Assembly: GCA_900766055.1 (NCBI GenBank)
Contig: CAAFTZ010000087.1
Span: 1-6,161 of the forward strand
Origin: an uncultured Parasutterella sp.
Lineage (GTDB): Bacteria > Pseudomonadota > Gammaproteobacteria > Burkholderiales > Burkholderiaceae_F
Direction: 5' to 3'
Length of the DNA: 6,161 nucleotides
Positions within the stretch are counted from its first letter, which is position 1. Every line of letters begins with the position of its first letter. The notes beneath the pieces were generated by a model. That model was not told the origin of the DNA, did no database searches, and worked only from the letters and a program-made list of their open reading frames with translations. Below are positions 1 through 5,239 of the stretch, one piece after another. Made by a program: the position numbers and the translations under genes.

Positions 1-120
1 AAGACTAAGTACCGGCTGTCTGCTCGACTTTACCGGGACAGGACTTTCACCTGCCTGTATATGTAGCGCCGAACTGGCGCACTGCCTGTGCATTCCCGAC
101 CAACGTAGTCCGCCAAACGA
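1..120 (-). mobile_element. Possible 5' part of a group II intron (domain I-like RNA), cut by the window edge
   Basis: No credible protein-coding gene is visible here. Read on the minus strand, the segment lies directly downstream of fpr and is rich in short stems. Examples are GCGCC/GGCGC (76-80 with 66-70) and CAGG/CCTG closing a TGAAAGT loop (39-53). The motif GGTGAAAGTCC closed by a short stem, followed by a CCGGTAAAG-like run, resembles domain I of many bacterial group II introns. That resemblance is from memory of the family, not a search. The intron body, any reverse transcriptase/maturase and domains V-VI would lie to the left, outside the window. I cannot place the 5' splice junction: the only GTGCG (minus strand, about 77-81) seems too close to the GTGAAAGTCC motif. 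It could instead be another structured RNA or the leader of another element. Confidence 0.38.
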
Positions 121-184
121 CGGCCTGAGGCTAGTCAACTAGAGGCTTTTTCAAGCCTCGGCCCTCAGGCCGAGGTAGTTGACT
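121..184. repeat. Interlocked inverted repeats overlapping the fpr stop codon
   Basis: Three pairs of complementary arms occupy 64 bp. CGGCCTGAGG (121-130) pairs perfectly with CCTCAGGCCG (163-172). AGTCAACTA (133-141) pairs perfectly with TAGTTGACT (176-184). GAGGCTT (142-148) pairs with AAGCCTC (153-159); on the minus strand its loop is GAAA, a GNRA tetraloop. The order of the two long pairs is crossed rather than nested, the topology of a pseudoknot enclosing a hairpin. A competing hairpin, CCTCGGCC (156-163) with GGCCGAGG (168-175), puts the fpr stop codon in its loop. Neither strand has a good T-run after the stems, so this is not a textbook intrinsic terminator, although it may still end the fdxA-fpr transcript. 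It may also mark an insertion junction of the intron-like segment to its left. Confidence 0.6.
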
Positions 185-962
185 GCTGCCACAAGTTCTC
201 TGCGATGAGGTTGCCGGGTTCGCCGCGTCTCGGTGCTTGGAAGCCCATGGGCTTAAGCAGCGCGCGAACTTCTTTGATCATGGCCGGGTTGCCGCAGAGA
301 AGGACGTTGGATACGGAACTGTCGAATTTGACGCCTGCGGTTTCAGCCAAATCTCCTGAACGGATCAAATCCGGAATTCTTCTGGATAAGAACTGTGTCG
401 CTTCACGTGTCACCACGGGAATATAGACGAGGTTTCTTCCGCTGCCGCCTCCGAGCGAAGAGTCATCCTTGATTTTTTTAATCAACTGAGTGTAGGCAAG
501 ATCTTCAGCCAAACGAACAGAATGGACAAGAACGATCGTGGACCATTTTTCCCAGACAGATTCCTGACGAAGAATGCTGAGGAAGGGAGCAAGTCCTGTT
601 CCGGTACTGAAGCACCAAAGATTTTGAGATGCAGGAAGTCTGTCCGGCAGCAAGGAACCCCAAAGATCCGTCTCCAGCCAAAGCTCCGAGCCGGCCTCTA
701 AGGCGCAGAGGCGAGGGGAGACTAGCCCATTTGGAACTTCAACAATAAAGAACTCGAGAAAAGGATCGGAAGGGATGGAAGCCAGAGAGTAGCCTCTTGC
801 GGCGTACTCAGTTTTTCCGTTCGCTTCAATATCTAACCCTAAACGAACAAACTGTCCGGGCGTAAAGGTGAACCCTTCGGGTTTGGTCACTCTTATAGAG
901 ACCAAACCTTTTCTCCAAACCTGCTTTTGCAACAGGCGGACTTTGGTGCGATTTTCCGACAC
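165..962 (-). CDS. fpr: Ferredoxin/flavodoxin-NADP+ reductase
   Basis: This FAD-dependent reductase transfers electrons between NADPH and ferredoxin or flavodoxin in the cytosol; its likely partner is the FdxA encoded immediately upstream. The protein is 265 aa, close to the bacterial Fpr range of about 250-260. The N-terminal FAD-binding barrel carries TPGQFVRLGL (34-43) and the flavin motif R56-G-Y-S59. The C-terminal NADP-binding domain carries TGTGLAPFLS (120-129), VHSVR (146-150), TRE (185-187) and the near-terminal CGNP (223-226). The start is GTG, supported by AAGGA 9 nt upstream inside the fdxA end and by the 2-nt spacing to the fdxA stop. Two oddities stand out. A Gly/Ser-rich stretch lies near 168-177. 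Seven residues follow Trp258, whereas E. coli Fpr ends on the corresponding Trp; those extra codons fall in the inverted repeats at the 3' end. Confidence 0.95.
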   Translation of the reverse strand: MSENRTKVRLLQKQVWRKGLVSIRVTKPEGFTFTPGQFVRLGLDIEANGKTEYAARGYSLASIPSDPFLEFFIVEVPNGLVSPRLCALEAGSELWLETDLWGSLLPDRLPASQNLWCFSTGTGLAPFLSILRQESVWEKWSTIVLVHSVRLAEDLAYTQLIKKIKDDSSLGGGSGRNLVYIPVVTREATQFLSRRIPDLIRSGDLAETAGVKFDSSVSNVLLCGNPAMIKEVRALLKPMGFQAPRRGEPGNLIAENLWQQSTTSA

Positions 963-964
963 GC

Positions 965-1294
965 TTAGAGTTCCTTCTTGAGGTACTGACGCTTATCGAG
1001 TACGTCACGCCATTTCTCGGCTTCGTCCGTGTGTGGTTTCATTCTGGTGATGGAAGGCCAAACACGAGCAAGTTCTGCGTTCAAGGCAATGAATTCCTGC
1101 TGATCTTCAGGAACGTCTTCTTCGGCCATAATGGCGTTGGTCGGGCATTCGGGAATGCAGACGGCGCAGTCGATGCATTCGTCCGGATCGATCACGAGGA
1201 AATTGGGACCTTCACGGAAGCAGTCGACCGGGCAAACGTCAACACAGTCGGTGTATTTGCAGAGGATGCAGGGTTCGGTCACTACATGTGCCAT
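965..1294 (-). CDS. fdxA: 7Fe ferredoxin ([3Fe-4S][4Fe-4S]), FdxA type
   Basis: This is a small soluble electron carrier of 109 aa, collinear with Azotobacter vinelandii ferredoxin I (106 aa). By analogy, C9, C17 and C50 bind the [3Fe-4S] cluster and C21, C40, C43 and C46 bind the [4Fe-4S] cluster. C12 and C25 correspond to the two non-ligand cysteines of FdI. The family signatures KYTDCVDVCPVDCF (13-26), GPNFLVIDPDECIDC (29-43) and the PEDQQEFIALNAELA tail (57-71) are intact. ATG is preceded by GGAG (plus-strand 1302-1305) at 8 nt. It is the first gene of a tight pair with fpr, its likely reductase; in Azotobacter the homologous FdI and Fpr form a redox pair linked to oxidative-stress control. 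Whether that regulation holds here is inference: I recognise no SoxR-like site upstream. Confidence 0.96.
   Translation of the reverse strand: MAHVVTEPCILCKYTDCVDVCPVDCFREGPNFLVIDPDECIDCAVCIPECPTNAIMAEEDVPEDQQEFIALNAELARVWPSITRMKPHTDEAEKWRDVLDKRQYLKKEL
971..976 (-). promoter_or_regulatory. Ribosome binding site for fpr inside the fdxA end
   Basis: On the minus strand AAGGAA lies in the last codons of fdxA, about 8-9 nt before the GTG at 962. It supports the GTG start of fpr and suggests that the two cistrons are translated from one message, probably coupled. Confidence 0.6.
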
Positions 1295-1475
1295 TGGAAA
1301 ACTCCGTTTTCTTAAATCGTTACTAAAACTCTATATTTTAGTTGATTCAAACCTATAGAGAGCTCACGCGGGAGCCGAAACAAGCTAAGAATCTGAAACG
1401 TTTTGTTGAGAGCGTTGCGAACGAGGAATGTCCGATTGAAAAACTCCTCCTGCCTTTCGGTTCGCGTCAACTCGA

Positions 1476-1490
1476 GACTATAGAATAGTC
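1476..1490 (+). promoter_or_regulatory. Perfect 6-bp dyad over a possible -10 element upstream of pncB
   Basis: GACTAT (1476-1481) and ATAGTC (1485-1490) form a perfect inverted repeat around AGA. Within it, TAGAAT (1481-1486) matches the sigma-70 -10 consensus at five of six positions and lies 30 bp before the GTG of pncB. I do not see a good -35 at the right distance. A regulator bound here would block that promoter, so it is a candidate operator. I cannot assign it to NrtR, NadR, NadQ or any other known NAD-pathway repressor. The remainder of the divergent gap (1295-1475) is AT-rich next to fdxA but shows no convincing promoter. Confidence 0.3.
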
Positions 1491-1502
1491 ATCGTAGTTG
1501 CC

Positions 1503-1508
1503 AAGGAG
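1503..1508 (+). promoter_or_regulatory. Shine-Dalgarno AAGGAG that sets the pncB start
   Basis: AAGGAG lies 7 nt before an in-frame GTG at 1516 and downstream of the in-frame TTG at 1498. It therefore supports GTG-1516 as the real initiation codon and argues against the longer frame. The nearby ATG at 1511 is out of frame. Confidence 0.75.
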
Positions 1509-1515
1509 CCATGCA

Positions 1516-2676
1516 GTGATTATTGATTCTTTATTAGATACCGACTTATATAAATTTACGATGATGCAGTGTGTCCTGCATCAATTTCCGGCCGCTCAGG
1601 CGGAATATAAATTTAAGTGTCGAAATACCGGAACCGACCTTCAGGCCGTGATCGGGCCGATTAATGAAGAGATTGATCATCTATGCGCTTTGCATTTCCG
1701 CAAAGACGAGCTGGATTATCTGCGCAGCCTGCGCTTTATGAAGAGCGACTTCATTGACTTTTTGGAACTCTTTCATCTGAAGCGTTCATGTGTTGAAGTC
1801 AAGAAGGCAGAGGGCAGCGATACAGATATTGAAATCCGTATTCGCGGGCCGTGGCTCCATACCATCATGTTCGAGATTCCGGTTCTTGCCATTGTCAACG
1901 AATGCTATTACCGCAAGTTCTATCCCAACCAGGATTTGACGGAAGGGCGCCGGCGGCTGAAAGCAAAAATGGAGTCTATTAAGGATATTCAGGATATCGG
2001 TATCTCGGAATACGGCACCCGCAGACGTTTCTCTAAAGCATGGCAGGAAGAGGTTATTAAGACCATGCAGGCGACGATGGGCAAACAATTTACCGGCACG
2101 AGCAACGTTTACTATGCAATGCAGCTGGGACTCACGCCGCTTGGGACAATGGCACATGAATATCTACAGGCATGCCAGGCTCTGGGCCCGCGTCTTAGAG
2201 ATTCTCAAAAATACGCGTTTGAAATGTGGGCAAAAGAGTATCGCGGCGATCTCGGCATTGCTCTGTCCGATGTCTACGGCATGAAACCTTTCCTGCTGGA
2301 TTTCGACATGTACTTCTGCAAACTCTTTGACGGTGCCCGCCACGACTCCGGAAATCCGTTTGAATGGGGCGAACATCTCATCGAGCATTATCGGAAAAAC
2401 CGCTGCGATCCTAAGACAAAGACACTGATTTTCTCGGACATGCTTGACTTCCCGAAAGTGATCAGTTTGTACAACGCTTTCCACGGAAGAATCCGACTCG
2501 GTTTCGGTATCGGCACCAATCTGGTAAACGATTTGGGAATTCCGGCACTTCAGAATGTCATTAAATTGATTCGCTGCAATGATCAGCCTGTGGCAAAACT
2601 CTCTGACGATCCGATAAAGAGTATGTGCGAAGATGAATCGTATTTGCGCTATCTGAAAAGTGTTTTTAACATTTGA
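1516..2676 (+). CDS. pncB: Nicotinate phosphoribosyltransferase
   Basis: This cytosolic enzyme of NAD salvage (Preiss-Handler pathway) converts nicotinate, PRPP and ATP to nicotinate mononucleotide with release of ADP, Pi and PPi. From GTG-1516 the protein is 386 aa, against 400 in E. coli, and it aligns end to end with that enzyme. Visible signatures are the N-terminal SLLDTDLYKFTMMQ, YGTRRRFS (166-173), GTSNVYYA, PLGTMAHEY with H214 matching the phosphorylated catalytic His of the Salmonella enzyme (His219), RHDSGNP (275-281), FSDMLDF (306-312), FGIGTNL (330-336) and VAKLSD (359-364). The frame stays open to TTG-1498, but the six extra codons would contain the Shine-Dalgarno sequence. The gene is transcribed away from fdxA. 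No terminator follows its TGA within the next 70 bases, so some read-through into the downstream leader is possible. Confidence 0.96.
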   Translation: MIIDSLLDTDLYKFTMMQCVLHQFPAAQAEYKFKCRNTGTDLQAVIGPINEEIDHLCALHFRKDELDYLRSLRFMKSDFIDFLELFHLKRSCVEVKKAEGSDTDIEIRIRGPWLHTIMFEIPVLAIVNECYYRKFYPNQDLTEGRRRLKAKMESIKDIQDIGISEYGTRRRFSKAWQEEVIKTMQATMGKQFTGTSNVYYAMQLGLTPLGTMAHEYLQACQALGPRLRDSQKYAFEMWAKEYRGDLGIALSDVYGMKPFLLDFDMYFCKLFDGARHDSGNPFEWGEHLIEHYRKNRCDPKTKTLIFSDMLDFPKVISLYNAFHGRIRLGFGIGTNLVNDLGIPALQNVIKLIRCNDQPVAKLSDDPIKSMCEDESYLRYLKSVFNI

Positions 2677-2775
2677 TAAAAATTGCCATTATCTGAAAAT
2701 TAACAACTTAACCCAGCGGATTTGATAGACTTTTATCTTTTCTCTTAGACAGTTATCAATTTTTGACTGTTTGAA

Positions 2776-2829
2776 GGAGCAGAATTTATTTCTGATGTCA
2801 TAACGACAATCGGACTTAAATTCTGCTTT
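2776..2829 (+). promoter_or_regulatory. Long hairpin in the leader before the transporter gene
   Basis: AGCAGAATTTA (2778-2788) is perfectly complementary to TAAATTCTGCT (2817-2827), and two G-U pairs can extend the base. After a 2x2 internal loop, an inner stem pairs TCTGATGTC (2791-2799) with GAC (2805-2807) and ATCGGA (2809-2814), with one bulged A and the loop ATAAC. About 20 base pairs form in total. A U-rich run (TTTAGTTTTGTTT) follows, so it could act as a weak terminator for pncB or as an attenuator of the transporter. A smaller imperfect hairpin (2749-2770) lies just before it. A weak promoter (TTGATA at 2722-2727 with a poor -10 near 2746) would place all of these in the mRNA leader. 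I recognise no riboswitch class. Confidence 0.5.
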
Positions 2830-2864
2830 AGTTTTGTTTAGCGGTCCTCGAGTCATTTAATGAA

Positions 2865-2899
2865 TTCGATTCCGGCATTTTTGTTCTGCCGGCCGCGAA
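2865..2899 (+). promoter_or_regulatory. Second leader hairpin just before the transporter start
   Basis: CCGGCA (2872-2877) pairs with TGCCGG (2887-2892) around a 9-nt U-rich loop. TTCG (2865-2868) with CGAA (2896-2899) adds an outer stem across a 3x3 internal loop. It ends 7 nt before the AAGG ribosome-binding sequence (2907-2910), close enough to affect translation initiation. Its function is unknown. Confidence 0.4.
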
Positions 2900-2913
2900 C
2901 GTAGAAAAGGTAA

Positions 2914-4335
2914 ATGATGAACAAGAAAACAACATTCCTCGGAGCAGTGGCGGGGTTATCCGGCTTGCTTCCGATTTCTGCCCATGCGGCGCTTCCCGGT
3001 GCCGAACTGAGCTTGTGCTGGGCGATTCCTTTCGCCGGTATTTTGCTCAGTATTGCCCTGGGACCTCTGCTTTTTGCACATTTCTGGCACAAAAACTACG
3101 GCAAAGTCGCCTTGATGTGGGCAGTTTTGGCAGCCGTTCCGCTCTTTATGTTCTTTGGAACACAGACTTCTATCGAAGCACTCGCACACGCTCTGATCGG
3201 TGATTACGTTCCGTTCATTATTTTCGTCGGTTCTCTTTACATTGTTGCCGGCGGTATTCACCTGAGAGGCTCGTTCGTCGGCAAACCCTGGCTGAACACG
3301 ACATTTCTTTTAAGCGGCGCTATTCTGGCCAATCTGATGGGTACCACGGGCGCCGCGATGCTTTTGATTCGTCCTTTGTTAAGTGCGAACAGAAGACGTC
3401 ACTATCAGATGCACACCTACATTTTCTTCATTTTCATTGTCGCTAATATCGCGGGTTCTTTAACTCCGCTCGGCGATCCTCCCTTGTTCCTGGGTTTCCT
3501 GCGCGGCGTGACCTTCTTCTGGACCGCTGCTCATCTTTGGGAAGTGACCGGCGTTGCCGTGGGACTTCTTCTGATCATTTATTTCCTTCTAGATACTTGG
3601 CTTTACAAGAAAGAACTTAAAGACAACGAAGAACTCAAGAAGCCCGTCGCCTACGTTCCGTTCGGATTCGAAGGCTCTATCAACTTCGTTCTTCTTGCCT
3701 GTATCGTGGGTGCCGTGCTGATGTCCGGATTCTGGAAGACTGGCGTTGAATATCACTTCCTCGGTCTGCACATTGCGCTTGAATCCCTTATTCGCGACGG
3801 TATTTTTGCGACAGCTGCAATTCTTTCCCTCATTCTTACGAAGAAAGAGTACCGCGACGCCAACCAGTTCTCCTGGGAACCGATTCTGGAAGTCGGCAAA
3901 CTGTTCTTCGGTATTTTCGTAACGATCGTTCCCGTTCTGGAAATGCTTCGAGCCGGCTCTTCCGGCGCCTTCGCTCCGGTTGTTGCTTTAGTGACCGGTT
4001 CCGACGGACAGCCTGTCAACGCAGCTTACTTCTGGCTCACCGGTATGCTCTCCAGCTTCCTGGATAACGCTCCGACATACCTGGCCTTCTTTAACTTGGC
4101 CGGCGGCGATCCTGCCTACCTCATGACGACAGGCGCACACACCCTGATGGCGATTTCTATGGGCGCCGTCTTCATGGGTGCGATGACCTACATCGGCAAT
4201 GCCCCGAACTTCATGGTGGTCAGTATCGTTCAAAACCGCGGCGTCAAGATGCCCTCCTTCTTCGGCTTCATGGCCTGGTCGTACGGTATTTTGGTTCCGA
4301 TCTTCCTGGTTCTTACATGGCTCTTCCTAATGTAA
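2914..4335 (+). CDS. Polytopic ion transporter, CitMHS_2-like / 'sodium:proton antiporter' (IT superfamily)
   Basis: This is an inner-membrane secondary transporter of 473 aa. It resembles proteobacterial proteins annotated as sodium:proton antiporter or putative citrate transporter (ArsB/NhaD/CitM-like), with about 11-12 hydrophobic segments. Conserved-looking stretches arranged as the two repeats of the ion-transporter fold are NLMGTTGAAMLLIRP (140-154) with GSLTPLGDPP (181-190), and SSFLDNAPTY (380-389) with TYIGNAPNFMV (425-435). The N-terminus (KK, a hydrophobic stretch, then SAHA near 22-25) looks like a cleavable signal peptide, unusual for a polytopic transporter though I believe it recurs in this family. 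Two adjacent in-frame ATGs occur; the second (2917) is 6 nt from AAGG and better spaced than the first. The substrate cannot be read from sequence: Na+/H+ exchange is the usual label, carboxylate transport the alternative. It is probably monocistronic, with a structured leader upstream and a terminator downstream. Confidence 0.85.
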   Translation: MMNKKTTFLGAVAGLSGLLPISAHAALPGAELSLCWAIPFAGILLSIALGPLLFAHFWHKNYGKVALMWAVLAAVPLFMFFGTQTSIEALAHALIGDYVPFIIFVGSLYIVAGGIHLRGSFVGKPWLNTTFLLSGAILANLMGTTGAAMLLIRPLLSANRRRHYQMHTYIFFIFIVANIAGSLTPLGDPPLFLGFLRGVTFFWTAAHLWEVTGVAVGLLLIIYFLLDTWLYKKELKDNEELKKPVAYVPFGFEGSINFVLLACIVGAVLMSGFWKTGVEYHFLGLHIALESLIRDGIFATAAILSLILTKKEYRDANQFSWEPILEVGKLFFGIFVTIVPVLEMLRAGSSGAFAPVVALVTGSDGQPVNAAYFWLTGMLSSFLDNAPTYLAFFNLAGGDPAYLMTTGAHTLMAISMGAVFMGAMTYIGNAPNFMVVSIVQNRGVKMPSFFGFMAWSYGILVPIFLVLTWLFLM

Positions 4336-4359
4336 ACCGTTAAGGGTAGATATTCTTCT

Positions 4360-4397
4360 AACCGCTCCCTTCATTCGTGATCGGAGCGGTTTGTTTT
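4360..4397 (+). terminator. Rho-independent terminator of the transporter gene
   Basis: AACCGCTCC (4360-4368) pairs perfectly with GGAGCGGTT (4383-4391), followed by GTTTTT. The 14-nt loop can fold further as TCA-TTCG-TGA, a UUCG-capped helix that would stabilise the hairpin. It starts 25 nt after the stop codon and separates this gene from the next transcription unit. Confidence 0.88.
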
Positions 4398-4478
4398 TGC
4401 CGAAACAAAACGTTCGGAAAAGAAGAGGCTGACCGCACAACTTAGGATGCAAAGGGTCAGATCGTGTGTTTGGAAAGA

Positions 4479-4497
4479 TACAATGAGCGTATTTACG
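4479..4497 (+). promoter_or_regulatory. Possible -10 element and small dyad before the membrane protein/CDF pair
   Basis: TACAAT (4479-4484) matches the -10 consensus at five of six positions and lies 41 bp before the ATG of the next gene. No good -35 is seen at 16-18 bp upstream. CGTA-TT-TACG (4488-4497), a short palindrome, covers the expected transcription start and could be an operator half. It does not look like the Zur consensus. The rest of 4398-4525 holds only a weak CCGAA/TTCGG hairpin (4401-4418). Confidence 0.25.
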
Positions 4498-4525
4498 AAC
4501 AGTAGAAACGAACCACACGCAATAT

Positions 4526-5239
4526 ATGTCTCACACTCATTACTATCAGGAAGACACCGATGAAGGGCTGAAGATCGCTGCGCTATTAAATCAGCTGATT
4601 GAATCCCCCGGAGCTCTGTCTAAAAAGGAATGGGAGTACCTGAATACGCTGCCCATCGGCACGCTGATGCGCGAAGCCGGCATCAGTCGTAAAGAAGCGG
4701 TTCATGTTTTTAATCAAATCGACCGGATTGAAGCGGATGTGAGCAAGATCGGGCGGTTTGAACATCTGACCGATGCTTTCATGATGTGGCTCGTAGGCGG
4801 AAGCTTCGTACTGGCCGGTGTGCTTTTGGCCTTAATTTCTATTCCTGAAAGCGTGTGGGGAAGAATCACGATTCCGATAAGTATCGGTATCGGCCTTATC
4901 TTTATTTTTGTTCCGTTCATAGCCAGGAAGCGCGCTCTGACTTATGACAAAGACTGCTTCAGACACACCATCGTCGAAATCTTAGGCCAAGGATTGATGA
5001 AGCGCTCGGTTTTAACCACAGACGCGCTGATTCGAGAAATTCAGCCGCACGAACCAAAGAAAGCTTTGTTGGAAGTAGTTGAGAAATTTGCCCAAACGCA
5101 GAATCGAAAGATCTCAAAATACGAAGAGATCTGTCTGATTAAGCAGCTTTTGGACGGCTACAACCTTAAAATTTCTGATCTGCCATTTGAAGTAATTGAG
5201 GAAATTGACGGCATTTGTCCGGCAAGAAATCCGGCATGA
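4526..5239 (+). CDS. Unrecognised two-helix membrane protein coupled to a CDF exporter
   Basis: I do not recognise this 237-aa protein. It has a soluble, mostly helical N-terminal region (1-82) with a short His pair near the start (H3, H5) and a possible helix-turn-helix-like stretch around 45-60 (GTLMREAGISRKEAVHVF), which is speculative. Two hydrophobic segments (about 84-105 and 114-133) form a hairpin separated by a short loop with VWGR. The C-terminal tail of about 100 residues is charged and helical, beginning ARKRALTYDKDCFRH; by the positive-inside rule both ends are probably cytoplasmic. There is no signal peptide or obvious catalytic motif; cysteines are at 144, 203 and 231. No Shine-Dalgarno precedes the ATG. 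The last codons overlap the next gene by ATGA, so the two are almost certainly co-translated. A role in assembling, regulating or assisting the zinc exporter is inference from that coupling only. Confidence 0.8.
   Translation: MSHTHYYQEDTDEGLKIAALLNQLIESPGALSKKEWEYLNTLPIGTLMREAGISRKEAVHVFNQIDRIEADVSKIGRFEHLTDAFMMWLVGGSFVLAGVLLALISIPESVWGRITIPISIGIGLIFIFVPFIARKRALTYDKDCFRHTIVEILGQGLMKRSVLTTDALIREIQPHEPKKALLEVVEKFAQTQNRKISKYEEICLIKQLLDGYNLKISDLPFEVIEEIDGICPARNPA

Noticed and set aside
142..172. Textbook intrinsic terminator for fdxA-fpr
   Set aside because: The stems are good but are not followed by a U-tract on the minus strand.
1031..1358. Plus-strand open frames antisense to fdxA
   Set aside because: They mirror a highly conserved ferredoxin, have no ribosome-binding site, and their translations show no recognisable domain.
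1786..2484. Minus-strand open frames inside pncB
   Set aside because: The plus-strand frame encodes a complete PncB with all motifs; the antisense frames are incidental.
2722..2913. A named Na+ or Li+ riboswitch before the transporter
   Set aside because: Hairpins are present, but I could not match a conserved core of any known class, so only an unassigned structured leader is claimed.
2853..4233. Minus-strand open frames across the transporter gene
   Set aside because: They arise opposite a hydrophobic, well-supported membrane protein; their products are low-complexity and charged, with no family signature.
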